Source: Phoronis australis
Taxonomy: Eukaryota; Phoronida; Phoronidae
Assembly: GCA_002633005.1 (NCBI GenBank)
Contig: NMRA01000485.1
Span: 186,442-250,441, forward strand
DNA: 64,000 bases
Direction of reading: 5' to 3'
Shown piece by piece: positions 40,296-49,600 of this stretch (the stretch's first letter is position 1; each line of letters begins with the position of its first letter). A program made the translations under genes and the position numbers. The notes under the pieces were generated by a model. That model saw only the letters and a program-made list of their open reading frames with translations, did not search any database and was not told the origin of the DNA.

Positions 40296-41083
40296 TGTGT
40301 GTCTGTGCGCGTGGGTGTGTGCGCGTGGGTGTGTGCGTGCGCTCGTGCGTGTGAATGATGCCGGAAATTTAAAATTACATAAGGGGCAGAGTGAGCTTAC
40401 GAGTAGGCCGGTGCCTTCATGTTCGAGGATGCGTTGATTTGGACTGTATGTTCAATGTAAAAAATCATCACACGATCAAGTTATAGATAACATTAGTGTA
40501 GGAGTTTTCGCTACGGTTCGGGGTAGTAGCCTAAGCGAACGCATTTTACTAAAAAATATTCCTTTATCTTTCATGATAATCTCTTTAATAATTAAATGTA
40601 TTAACTTACAATGTAAACTATGGGATGATTAAAACGGCTCTTCCATCTCTATATACAACGTTGTTGCATGCTAAGTTGATTTTTCTGGGATGGGTCGGTT
40701 GGCGGCTGTTGTTCGTTGTTGTCGTTGCTTATTTGGTCATGTCGACATGATCAGATGGATATCCAGCTTCCTAGCAAGTTGTTTCCTTAAATTCATAACT
40801 AGTTACACTGGCGGGCCCAGTGATGGTTTGTCAGCACGTATCGAAAGGCGACCTCCAAGCTGATCCTGATCTTCCGTCCAAAGCCAACGCGTTGTTTTAT
40901 CTGCTTCCTCACCAAATCTACAACTACATTGTATCTGTCTTCCTTTTCTTTCTCCGAATGCCGAGAGTCTGGAACTTCCTTCGTACGGACTGTGCAGGAA
41001 AACCCCTACATCCAAGTTCTACTGGGGAGAGCCATGTTCGCCAGCCTTCGACTCTAAGAGATTCCATTAATTCCAAATACTAA
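18140..41083 (+). CDS. GnRH/corazonin-type neuropeptide receptor (7TM GPCR), four exons
   Basis: Join 18140-18787, 24696-24900, 38958-39240, 40966-41083: predicted 417 aa with intron phases 0, 1, 2. This is a plasma-membrane rhodopsin-class GPCR expected to bind a GnRH-, AKH- or corazonin-like peptide. The extracellular N-terminus (about 82 aa) has five N-glycosylation sequons (N30, N41, N47, N67, N80). TM1 contains G99-N100, TM2 has LSTAD with D129, and WLAGNVMC leads to C156, the disulfide partner of C234 in FYQCVTYG. TM3 ends in D180-R181-C182, TM6 has WWLPYW (P327), and TM7 ends NPIIY (365-369). D129 with N365 is the ancestral pairing; vertebrate GnRH receptors have Asn/Asp swapped. The exon layout (break at end of TM4, second exon ECL2 to TM5, third TM6-7) resembles vertebrate GNRHR. 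GnRH versus corazonin orthology cannot be settled by eye. Confidence 0.85.
19130..19870. repeat. Dispersed non-coding repeat with assembly gap and TG run
   Basis: Contains a GTATCAATATGAAATTTGGC block resembling the TTGAAATTTGGCATGTG block of the repeat at 31630-31900. Bases 19516-19755 are N (240 bases) and a TG/CG-alternating microsatellite follows directly. The open frames listed across it are interrupted by N and not meaningful. Confidence 0.5.
21371..21397. repeat. Perfect 11-bp hairpin with GAAAG loop
   Basis: CACAGTGCTAC, loop GAAAG, GTAGCACTGTG. Perfect complementarity over 11 bp; function unknown. Confidence 0.7.
21840..22186. repeat. AACTCGA-family inverted-repeat element, second copy
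   Basis: Reverse complemented, the right end reads GGGCCCTATGTCTAATTATT and then runs parallel to 381-480 (TCTCGAAATTGAACTC against ACTCGAAATGGAACTC; TTTTGACATTTTT against TTTGGCATTTT). The left boundary is uncertain. Non-coding. Confidence 0.55.
22231..22290. repeat. Imperfect hairpin with stem of about 24 bp
   Basis: AAGTGCTGTG...GGTGATTGAAA pairs with TTTCAATCACGCCACAGCACTT across a loop of about 9 bases. The size is in the range of a small precursor hairpin, but nothing else marks it as a microRNA; it may be a miniature element core. Confidence 0.4.
23050..23297. repeat. Dispersed repeat following a G run (copy 1)
   Basis: After a G run and a single N at 23070, the sequence aligns with 43918-44140: CGAATTGGGC, AACAAAAAGTCCGAGT, GAGACAAAAGTCCAC, CCACGGGAAGTC, GATGCACAATTCGTGG and CCCGTTTTTTTTAGTC occur in both in the same order. 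Non-coding, class unknown. Confidence 0.7.
23789..23941. mobile_element. Miniature inverted-repeat element (CGTAGCC family)
   Basis: Left end CGTAGCCTCAGAGGTGAACG; right end CGCTCACCTCCGAGG, then GGAAATTTGAAGCTACG. The ends are near-perfect inverted repeats, the right one carrying a short extra block. 153 bp, no coding capacity. Relatives lie at 6130-6240, 34460-34712 and 42282-42397. Confidence 0.65.
24696..24900 (+). CDS. Receptor exon 2: ECL2, TM5 and start of ICL3
   Basis: The acceptor TAATTTCAG is followed by LLIFRKARGPYIEDFYQC, so codons start exactly at the splice site (phase 0). Residues 217-284 cover ECL2 with C234, the QCVTYG signature of this receptor group, and TM5 (about 250-275, with P261). 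It ends CAAG|GTCAGT in phase 1. 205 bases. Confidence 0.9.
25371..25637. repeat. AACTCGA-family inverted-repeat element, diverged copy
   Basis: AATTCAAAATTAAGTTTGAC and the TTTTTCGTTCTCTGCTT stretch parallel 418-450 of the first copy; GTTCGAATACACCAAGG parallels the CTCGAGTACACAA stretch near 487. The ends are weakly inverted. Confidence 0.5.
28260..29717. other. Unclassified stretch, possible decayed retroelement
   Basis: Several longer-than-average open frames occur on both strands (for example 28908-29183 plus and 28388-28600 minus), but none shows a reverse transcriptase, integrase, protease or gag signature. Its proximity to a tandemly repeated block suggests repeat-derived DNA. No class assigned. 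Confidence 0.3.
29718..31028 (+). repeat. 656-bp near-identical direct tandem duplication
   Basis: 29718-30372 is repeated at 30374-31028 with constant offset 656 and about six substitutions (roughly 99% identity), both starting AACTTCTAACACCCTTTGG and ending TTCATCAAGTCTC. A single N at 30373 sits exactly at the junction. Each copy includes an imperfect palindrome (29865-29991 and 30521-30647). The unit shows no recognisable coding sequence. Confidence 0.95.
29865..29991. repeat. Imperfect palindromic element inside the duplication
   Basis: CTTGATTGACTTCG pairs with CGAAGTCAATCAAG (14 of 14). Further in, TCAACTGGCTA pairs with TAGCCAGTTGA and GATTGGTT with AACCAATC. 127 bp, fold-back type, non-coding; the second copy is at 30521-30647. 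Confidence 0.7.
31630..31900. repeat. Non-coding dispersed repeat fragment
   Basis: TTGAAATTTGGCATGTG and the surrounding sequence resemble part of the repeat near 19160-19260. The two opposed open frames over it show no domains. Weak assignment. Confidence 0.35.
34460..34712. mobile_element. Miniature inverted-repeat element (CGTAGCC family)
   Basis: Left TTCGTAGCCGCAAAT and right ATTTGAGGCTACGAA are inverted with one substitution, and weaker pairing extends inward (GTGTTTCGTAT against ATATGAAACAC). The right flank matches 42290-42397 closely. Non-coding, so the overlapping open frame at 34328-34681 is not a gene. Confidence 0.6.
35949..36091. mobile_element. Short element of the AACTCGA family
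   Basis: Starts GGGACCATGATCTAA; the reverse complement of its end is GGGACCGGGCTCTAA. The interior has TTCGAACTCAGACTTAAG-type words as in the other copies. 143 bp. Confidence 0.55.
37300..37510 (+). repeat. Dispersed repeat (copy 1 of 3)
   Basis: Shares TTTTTCATGAAGATCATAAA, CACTCATGCAA, GAATCCTGTCAGCC, ATATGAGGCTTCGAA and ATTTTTATAGGGTC in order with 41808-42010, and in reverse with 55160-55385. Non-coding. Confidence 0.65.
38958..39240 (+). CDS. Receptor exon 3: ICL3, TM6, TM7 and start of helix 8
   Basis: The acceptor TTTTCAG is followed by two bases completing codon 285, then EEEQTNIMLRGPVR. Residues 285-378: basic ICL3 (QLLRRAKSKSLR), TM6 with WWLPYW where the usual CWxP cysteine is Trp, ECL3 FGWDDPEKFD, and TM7 FFFGISNPVVNPIIYGAF. 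The preferred donor is AAAAG|GTTGGT at 39241, giving phase 2. Without splicing the frame runs to a TGA ending at 39298 (about 397 aa in total). Confidence 0.9.
39241..40965 (+). other. Receptor intron 3 (1.7 kb, if exon 4 is right)
   Basis: Contains a long TG microsatellite at 40229-40356 and no recognised gene. AATAAA at 39926-39931 would be a usable polyadenylation signal if the unspliced form ending at 39298 exists. Confidence 0.45.
40229..40356. repeat. TG dinucleotide microsatellite
   Basis: Long TG run with occasional TT, CT and CG interruptions. The frame across it translates to alternating Cys-Val and is not a gene. Confidence 0.95.
40966..41083 (+). CDS. Receptor exon 4: cytoplasmic tail and stop
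   Basis: A pyrimidine tract (CTTCCTTTTCTTTCTCC) precedes AG at 40964-40965. The exon supplies the one base needed to complete codon 379 (AG|A, Arg) and continues in frame as VWNFLRTDCAGKP to a TAA at 41081-41083, 38 residues. Joined to exon 3 it gives FCKRKRVWNFLRTDC: a basic amphipathic helix 8 followed by a Cys that could be palmitoylated, then a Ser/Thr-rich tail. The phase match and tail-like composition support it; transcript evidence is lacking. Confidence 0.55.
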
Positions 41084-41807
41084 GCTCTCTTTTTTTTCTG
41101 AACACCGCGCGCGGCAGGTGGTATGGCGTTGTATCCCCAGACGTGCGTAGTGTAAAAATGCCTAGTTACCGATTTTGAGAACTGAATGAGGGACTGCTCA
41201 AACAAAAGCTTTAACAACGGGTGTATTTTTTTCGAGTTGGAAGGAATTAAAGACATCGACGGCCTCCTAAGTTGTCCCTCTATGCTCATAAAGTATTTAT
41301 AACAACGTGACTTTGATGTTTTAGTCGGTGTGAGGCATAATTTGCAGAAAAGCATCCGACGTATGAAGCGCCTATAGGAAGTACACCGTCTTTTGAGCCA
41401 GCTAGAGACGGTGGTGACTATTTAACTTTATCTTCGGCAATTGTGAGATGATACCCTTTATTTACAGTAATCTTTAAGTAGGATTAAGGTCATGTGGGCC
41501 CTTATCGACATGTCTGTACATTTAGCAAAATATATAGACAACTGTAGTTTTCAATTCCATTTTCTCAAAGTACAAAGCGTGTAGAATATTTATACTGAAT
41601 TTTTACCAATCTGATATTAATATGGTCACCTGACCTTGTGTTTTTATTAAAATTTAACAAAACAAAGCAGGTTCGTGGATAGCAAAACAGCAGCATTGAC
41701 AGAATGATCAAATTTTATTTGAAGAAAATGTTTCAAATGAAGTTTCAAAAACGATGTTACAGTTGTCTGAAATATCGTTCTGCTTTTGTCTTGTAGAACA
41801 TAAAAAT
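41084..41807. other. Non-coding, nothing recognised
   Basis: Downstream of the receptor's predicted stop. No clear gene; the minus-strand frame at 41080-41355 lacks a family signature. Confidence 0.5.
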
Positions 41808-42010
41808 GTAAGATTTTTCATGAAAATCATGAAAGTTCTATTTTTGACATCCCCTCATGCAAAGGTGGAACATTTTTGAAAACAGTTCCTGAAAGCGTTG
41901 TTCAACAGTGCATGGTTTCCTATGAATCCGTGCAGCCTTCTTCAATATGTGATGTTCCGAAGGTGGCCAAATTTGGCCATTTTTATAGGTTTCTACACAA
42001 ACTTAAATCT
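41808..42010 (+). repeat. Dispersed repeat (copy 2 of 3)
   Basis: Same repeat as 37300-37510: TTTTTCATGAAAATCATGAA, CCTCATGCAAAGG, GAATCCGTGCAGCC, ATATGTGATGTTCCGAA, CCAAATTTGGCCATTTTTAT. Confidence 0.65.
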
Positions 42011-42053
42011 CATGGCTGATTTAACGGTACTTCAGGATGCAGACCATAGATTC

Positions 42054-42211
42054 CAGGGGCGGATCCAGGATTTTGAGTTAGGGGGGACCAGGGCAGAGTA
42101 TTTGCCAGGATTTTGCCCGACAGACATTCGCACCCACGTACTGCCAAATGGAATCTGGGAGAAGTTTAGGGGTGTCATGGCCCCCTTGGCCCCCCTCTAA
42201 ATCCCCCACTG
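42054..42211. mobile_element. hAT-like miniature element
   Basis: Left end CAGGGGCGGATCCAGG; the reverse complement of the right end is CAGTGGGGGATTTAGAGG. CAG..GGCGGATC-type termini are common in hAT elements (family knowledge). Flanked on both sides by GATTC (42049-42053, 42212-42216), shorter than the usual 8-bp duplication. 158 bp, no transposase. Confidence 0.6.
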
Positions 42212-42281
42212 GATTCAGAATGACGTCTCGTACATTTTTTTTAAGATCTGCCAGGTGGATAGCCATAATTTTGAAACATCT

Positions 42282-42397
42282 GTCGGCTTAATCCATTGTT
42301 GTTAAGATTAAAGTTTGCACATTTCCAGACGTGAAACACCAACCACCGATAATTTGAGGTTACGAAAATAGCCGTGGTGTTTCGAATGTTGCCGAAT
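42282..42397. repeat. Right-end fragment of the CGTAGCC element family
   Basis: AAAGTTTGCACATTTCCAGA, GTGAAACACC and AATTTGAGGTTACGAAAATA match the corresponding right end at 34640-34730. No left end was found. Confidence 0.55.
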
Positions 42398-42969
42398 GTC
42401 ACTTAGCTCCAGATCGTTATAGTGCAGACTTATGAATTTTCCGCCTACGTATTTCGTTCGGATTAGTGGTTATTGATGTCTTCTTTGTGACATGTATTAA
42501 TGCCTTAACTGGTGTTGGAATTACCCACAACTAGGACTTTTTAAGTATCATAGATTAAGCTCAAAGGTGCTGTGACGGAAATACCCAAATCGAATGTTAC
42601 TTTCAGCGGACGAATCTCACCTGCAAATTATATGACGCTCATGTAACGTTCATGAATGCCGTAGAATACATTGCTTCGAATTTCACAGCGGGGATTAGTA
42701 AAACTTCTGGTCCTAGTGTGTCGCAACTTACACTGGCCTGTTTTGGTGTGGTCTCGCGTGTTCTTTCAGCAACGGAACACACTTCCTGTCAGCACCATGA
42801 CTTCAGCAGAAGTGGGACTAAAATCCACCTTGTTCTGTGTTTCCCAGAAGGTTTATTGAGCTTTTGTGGTCGTCAGTCTCTTTGCAGTAGTGGCTGGGTT
42901 GCCGCCCTGTCAAACTCGACCGCTTTCACAATTGCTGCCGATTCAGATGTTGTGTTCCAACAGTTACAC
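42398..42969. other. Non-coding, nothing recognised
   Basis: Contains an open frame at 42652-42984 without recognisable domains or splice context. Confidence 0.45.
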
Positions 42970-43105
42970 CAGTGGCGGATCTAGGATATCACAAGGGAGG
43001 GCAACATTTTTCCGGCTGTAAGCATTTGCGCAAACCACGATTGTAGATGCGCACAGCACCGAATGGCGGGAGGTCGGGAGGGGGATTTGCCCCCCTCCCG
43101 CCCAG
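42970..43105 (+). mobile_element. hAT-like terminus with GC-rich hairpin
   Basis: CAGTGGCGGATCTAGGAT at 42970 is a hAT-type end. Nearby, GGCGGGAGGTCGGGAGGGGG pairs with CCCCCCTCCCGCC around an ATTTG loop. The partner end is uncertain, so the right boundary is nominal. Confidence 0.45.
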
Positions 43106-43220
43106 GAAATTTTTCTGTTTTTTCCTCTAAAAATCAAGCATTTTCCTTGATTTCTGATGTATTATCCAAGAAAAAAAGGGAAAAAAACACGGAGAATGTG
43201 TCACACAGGAAAAATTGCGA

Positions 43221-43289
43221 GTTTCACAGACTCGAACTCATGACCTGGCTGACAGAACGCGCGTACTTTGCCACTACACCATCACGACT
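43221..43289 (-). pseudogene. tRNA-like sequence (tRNA relic or SINE head)
   Basis: On the minus strand TGGTGTAGTGG (43281-43271) fits the RNA polymerase III A box and GAGTTCGAGTC (43239-43229) fits the B box, with a tRNA-like 31-base spacing. The T stem does not pair fully (only two of five pairs hold), so this is not a functional tRNA gene; a tRNA pseudogene or tRNA-derived SINE head is more likely. Confidence 0.45.
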
Positions 43290-43809
43290 TCGCTAGAAAA
43301 CAGAAACTAAGAGACCTACTTGTTTATGGTCCACAGCGTTTGCGCGCGAAACCTTCTTCTTTTTGTAATGCTTATTACACATTTTATATTTTGTGTAATC
43401 GGTTTTTAACAAATTTGTTGTATTTAAAATAGTGTTCACATGCCCAAAAGACCAAATCCGTTTTTCGTGTTGGCAATAATGACGGGATTGCTTTGGAAAT
43501 CGCCTTAAGTTAAGGTTTGACAAAAAGAGAAGTAATGAGTTTCTGAGTGATTCACTTAGGCTTCGATTAAATTTCACATCTTACCCGCAGCTTCTGTTTT
43601 TTCATCGTCACTCAGGCTCCATTTTCTCTAAAAAATGAAGTAAATTTTCTCCATTGCACAGTGGAGCAGACGACGGAAACGGAGTCGTAGTGCGCAGCGC
43701 CACTGCCGGTCGCCTGGGATATCGCGGGAGATCCTACACTTAGCCATAGTTCCGTTACGAATGCGCCGTGTTCCGAATTTGACACTTGAAATTGGATCTG
43801 AGCCCCCCC
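43290..43809. other. Non-coding, nothing recognised
   Basis: No supported gene; ends in a C run that runs into an assembly gap. Confidence 0.45.
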
Positions 43810-43912
43810 NNNNNNNNNNNNNNNNNNNNNNNNNNNNNNNNNNNNNNNNNNNNNNNNNNNNNNNNNNNNNNNNNNNNNNNNNNNNNNNNNNNNNNNNNNN
43901 NNNNNNNNNNNN
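43810..43912. other. Assembly gap (103 N)
   Basis: Unknown bases preceded by CCCCCCC and followed by AGGAGCCCCC. The open frames that cross it are artefacts. Confidence 0.99.
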
Positions 43913-43917
43913 AGGAG

Positions 43918-44140
43918 CCCCCAATTTGTCGAATTGGGCAGAAAGGTTCGCCTCAGTGAAACAAAAAGTCCGAGTTAACGAGACAAAAGTCCACCCCCAC
44001 GGGAAGTCAGGGCCGATGCACAATTCGTGGGCCTTAACCTAGTGGACCCGTTTTTTTTAGTCTTCGTCGATTTCTTTCACTACAAGGTACGCACACCGAA
44101 AAATGCGACACCCCTATACTTTAGGCTGGGTGCGCGCATG
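43918..44140. repeat. Dispersed repeat following a C/G run (copy 2)
   Basis: Second copy of the repeat at 23050-23297; the same ordered blocks are present. Confidence 0.7.
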
Positions 44141-47100
44141 TTACAGATGTTACAGTTCTAATTGGGTCTCCTGCTTGACCCATAAGGTTATCGTTCAAAC
44201 ACCTGGGGATCGGCCGTTTCCGAAACAGCGTCCAATTTCTCCAAATGATTAGTGGCAAGCGTCTTTCCGAAACTCATTTGCGTGCATTGCTGGCCGTCGT
44301 GCCAACATCGGCAGCCGGACTCCCTCTGTCGCCAATGATTTAGCTGCTAAAAGAGGAGTCCAGAGACAAACTAGTCGATGAAATTGTCAAGCTCAATGAT
44401 CTTTAAGAGAGCTTTTAATGACCGAAATCGACAAATTGATGACATCTTTCAGACAACTTGCACATTTGTGGCAGATGCTGATCCACTGGGGTCAAGGTGG
44501 TCATAACTCGGCCTCTGGAGGCCCGTTAAAAAAACAAAAAAAAAACAACACCTCTGATATTATTTAGAAAATACTGAAATCGTAGACACGTCAATGTCTG
44601 TGTGAAGCCTTCTCCGACACACAAAACTAGCCTGCGTGAAACCGCATGGGCGCTGGGTTTTTTACGAGCCTTGTGGATTCTCCGGTTAGGTCTTCAAGTT
44701 CACGTGGCAGATGGTTTTATAAGCGTGTCATTTGGGGTAGTTTCTGTTGTTTTTCTTGGAACTGATCAACGCACCTTTCAGTGCAAGCCTTTCATAATTG
44801 AGCTATTGCCGGTAATTCATGATTAAAACTAGTCATATTGATTGATAACGCGTGAGTTGTTTTTAATCTGACATGATTTGAAGTACACATCAATGCACTT
44901 TCTTTCGAAATACTTGTACATAGTTTAGTTTACAAGTTGCATTCTGCTGTGATGTTAAATTAAATGTGAGATGAAGGACAACCCAAGGGATGAAGTACAT
45001 TTACTTTGTAATGAATAAATCGGTCATTCAAGAAACGTTGCCATTTGGTAAAATTAGTACATAAAATCATAGACAAATGAGAGCATTTAAAAGGGAATAA
45101 AAAATCTCAAAATCATGATTGACTGGCGCTGCAGTTGTCAAACAGTCCTCGCTTTTGCTTTCAAGACCTATGGTTATAAATATTGACTCTGTTTATATTG
45201 ACTGTTTAAAAACCTGCTTCAAACGCATTATCTTGAAAATCAAAGCTGCTTTGAAACCACATTCATCGAAGTTACAGCGTTTGATTTACATTGTAGACTA
45301 ACATTCTCGTCGGAAATGACCCGTCGTGATGAGATAGCACTTGGCCTCCTACAACAACGAAATGTCAGTCCATGAAATCAAGCCCGGAAATCTTCTAGAA
45401 TTTTACTAAACAACACCGAGATAATCTCAGATGAAGTTCACAACGTTAAGTAGTTTACATCGCAGGTGAACTTAAAGCCCCCTGTCTCTTACCAAAGCCG
45501 ACATTTTCCTGCGAAAATTTTAATTGTCCTCCCCCTCTTACGGCATCCTAGATCTGCCATTGAACATCAAAACTTAGTTTTGATCGACAATGGATTCATA
45601 ATAGTTTTAAATGGTAATTCATCCCTTTGAAAAAAGATTAACAATGGAGCACGAACTAGGTTATTTGAACAGTTTTCCAATTCGGGGGATCTCGTCTGCG
45701 GCGCTTTTATCGTTTTTTAAATCTATTGTGGGGCGGTTGTGGGCTCGTAAACATACGATGACTTCTTACGTATCTGATTTGTGATTTCGTTACTCACGCA
45801 ACTCCAGCGTGACCGATTAACAAGAAACTTAAACACGACATGAGTCTACTCTTTTTTATAGACACTAACAGCCGGATAGCGCTGGGGCGGCTTAAAAGAT
45901 ATTAAATTTTCGCTTATGAGAGCTTCAGCTCAGCGGTCCCATGGCGGATCCCGTTGAAACTTGTAACTTCAACAGACGTCTTGCAATTAGAAATATGCCC
46001 GATTAATATTTTACCGGATTATAAAAACATGTTTCAACCAGTTATGGGAATGTGTGACTTTTAGGTCTGATAGGTTTGGAATTAAAATGCAAGCGGAAGT
46101 TGAGGAAATTTGTTCGAACTTCTGGTATCCCTGTGTACATTACGGCGTTTTCCCGTTGCTCCCAACAACAAGTTGGGAAGTTTACCCCTGTAGCCAATAT
46201 CTTACACGACTGATTAACTCCATTCTGGAATTTATGGTTGGTGAGCCGGCAGCTCTCTTTTGTTCGATAATTGCTCTAATCTCCAATAAGATCGTATCTA
46301 TACCCTGAATGGGCTGTGTTGTTAAAAATAAAAGTTAAGTTATAACATATTTGAACTTAAACCAATAGCATTTCTGAAATCTTCGTCAAATGGTGATCAT
46401 GTTTAGTTTTTGAATTGCCAAAATCGCCCAACTGCAACCGAAGTTACGACAATCTATTCTTTCCGAATACACCAATTCACTCTGAGTTTGACTGCGTTCA
46501 CAGTGGTCTGCAATAAGCCTGGTAGATAAGTGGCCTGCTTGCTGTCATAACAGACAAAAGAGTGTGCTTGGCAGTTAACAAAGAAGCTAGATGTTATCAC
46601 ACGCTCAGAACCCCCTACGTCTGGTAAAGTCACTGAACGGGAAAACGCTGTCATGTAACTTCGGATTTCCATCCTGGAGTTTGGATAAGTGAAAGGTTTT
46701 CTTTCTTCTGATGCTGTATACTGAAAATATAGCATGTCTTCTATAATTCTAGAAAGACGTCGGTCATCAAAAAACCGAAGACAGACAGCACAGCAGAAAC
46801 CCCTGCATCCATTCGTAAAGGCACAGATCGCCCACAGAGTGCGCACCAGTTGCCAGGAACCAACGGCTTGCTAAGATTGAATAGCACGAACCATGCGGCG
46901 CAGACGCGGGACGGCGGAAATTGCGACATTTATCAATTTTCCACTGCAGCGAAAGACCCGAATTATATCGTCGTTGTGGACAACAGATGTCAACGCTCAT
47001 ATCTTGTCTGCAACCATTACTGAGAGTCGATTTGTGATATTTTATTGTCTTCATGAGAGGCTTGCCGCAGAACCTTGTAATGTAATGGATATCAAAAAGA

Positions 47101-49600
47101 GTTTTCGCAGTTCGTCTTTCAAAAGATCCACGATATTGGTCGAAAGGAGTTTATCTTATTTGACTCTGCTGTTAACAGTTTTGTGTGTACTCGAATACAG
47201 TTATACGCGTAAGGAATGTATATATAAGGACCAGTATGAAAGTTCCATACAGTGCTGTAGTGGGGCGTAGGCGCACGTAGACGCAGCTAACCACCTTTTG
47301 GCATTTGAACGTAGCGCCTACGCACCGTAAATTACGTTCAGTATTCATGGTAATACGATGGGCTTTGGGCGCCTACTTACCTCTTATTTTACCACTACAG
47401 CACTGGTTTCATATAACATGGACTGTTATCGTTTTGATTTCAAGTTTAATCTTCAGCGTCTGCTTACTCAATTTATTATCGGCGCTGATGTCGTTTTTCA
47501 AATGTGTGTTGGGTGGTTGTCGTCTCTTAAAGATCCGGTGACATCACATATAACTTGGTGACCCCTGCAAACAATAAGACGGAAAACAATATTCACTTGA
47601 GCGTACCAGATTGAAAGGCACTTGTCCACATCAATTTATTACCATGGCAATTGCGTGAATTGGTCAACCCAGAGACAAAAAATTAGAACCATGACAATAT
47701 TGACATTTATGGTGTTTTCTGAAAAACTAGTCTCTTTAGTCTCAAGACCTATATTTAAATCTCTGTTTTTCTTAAAAGGAGTCCAAATTTTACGTGTGTT
47801 GCCAATTCTTGTAATTAATAACTACTGGAATTCAATTGTATTATCAAATTTGTTCAACCACACGAAGCCTATACTATTTTAAAATATCATTTGACCCCTG
47901 GCATCTTGGGGTCAAAGACCAACTCCTGGATATCATGGTGTCGTAGGTACCTCACAAAAGTACTAACAAGTTTTGTTACGTCAAAAGTTTTTAATTAAAA
48001 TTAAGATAATGACTGTTCTCTTGGAACTTGTTACTCAATACTATTGACCAAAATTTTAGATCCCATGGGTTATTCGTAAACACGAAAATCGTGTGGTACC
48101 CTCGTTAAATTTTCACTTCCATTGCGTACCTCCGTCACACTCATGAAAATGTAATTATGATTAGTTGTTACTGTTACTTTGCAAATTTGCATAATATAAC
48201 AATTGTCTAACACCTAAGAATCAAAGACGATATTAAAAAAGAAAACATCACTCAGACAGCGGTAACATCAAATGAAGAAGTTGCTACTGATTTGAACTAA
48301 ATGAACTAGACATTATCGGTAGAGAAGTATTTGCTAAAAAGTTATATTTCACGTTGATGTAATCTCACTTATTCTTGATGTAAATCTATTTGTTTAAATT
48401 AGGCACTTGGACCACAGTCTAATAATGTAAATACAACACGTTAATGTGAAGAATTTATGGATTGTTCTTGTATATGCCTTACCAAGATATTCCGGCTTAG
48501 TTTTTGAAGTATTACAGAATCGAAAATTATTCTCATTGTGCGCTGGAGTTTGAAATATCAAGAGCCCCCAAAGGATTGCTTGTGATGTTTTTGGTCTAGA
48601 ATCAACGTCTTAGTTCTATACTTACATGACCTGCGATGGTGTGTTTTGTGTTGAAAGAAACGACGCTGGGAATTTTTAAGCGGTTGCTATTTGTGGCGGC
48701 GACTTCATTCTGCATCGCGTCTTTACGGACTATAGTCACAGTTGTGTTTTTCTGTGTCTTAGGAAACTGGTATGAATTGGTTTCACATATTCCTGGCAAA
48801 ACTAGAGCATTGCTTTGGTAATTTAAGAAACAATAGATATTTTTGAATGCTTATTATGAAATAGTCAATACGATAAGATCCAGAAACCACCAAGAGGCAT
48901 GCTATCTGGGCTAAATGGTACAATACAAAGAAATCTATATACAATTATACACACATACATAAATTTGCTGTACTTTGGTATAGTTTTCCGTTACACAAAT
49001 TTGGTTGACTACACGACACTTGTCGTTGTTTATTATCTTTATTCCACTCCGTTCGTAACCTCTGAACAATGTCCGACAAACAACAGAACATTGGTAAAGT
49101 AACTGACCAAGAGACTGTGGTGGTGCTATTGCGTCATTTTGTTTCCACTTGGGAATGAAACAAATATGTTTGGAAATATCCTGTGTTTTTTAATCATGTC
49201 TCTTGGTCAGTTATTTTACCATTGTTCTGTTGAATGTCGAACTTTGTACCTAGGATACGAACGAAATGGACTAAAGATAGTCAACAAGGACAAGTGTAGT
49301 GTATTTAACCAATTTTGCCTACATACAAAAATTGATAAGCTAATGTTAATATTACAATAATATATATTTAATATAAATTTGATTACTAATATAAATAAGT
49401 CATTTTCATACTCAACAAATGATTTTACAGTCAAGGTGACGATTCGAAAATAAACACTTATGCACCCTGCTATCAACTCACACTTTAATATTGAAAGAAA
49501 TTTTGAAACTATTTCGATTAAAACATTACCACTATATAGAAAAAAAGTTAAACATTTGTGGAAGATCTCAATATTTTTGTAAATATAATTATATATTAGT
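44141..49600. other. Non-coding stretch, nothing recognised
   Basis: A likely repeat terminus lies at 45545-45562 (reverse complement CAATGGCAGATCTAGGAT, similar to the hAT-type end at 42970). An AT-rich stretch lies at 49340-49400. The longer open frames at 46454-47270 on both strands show no domains. No gene is supported. Confidence 0.45.

Noticed and set aside
40063-40437. 124-aa open frame
   Set aside because: Mostly a TG microsatellite giving alternating Cys-Val; not a protein.
42970-45562. One 2.6-kb hAT element bounded by the two CAGTGGCGGATC/CAATGGCAGATC ends
   Set aside because: The 8-base flanks differ (AGTTACAC against AACATCAA) and no transposase is seen between; treated as separate fragments.
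46454-47270. Overlapping long open frames on both strands
   Set aside because: No domain, no splice support, and each is a shadow of the other.
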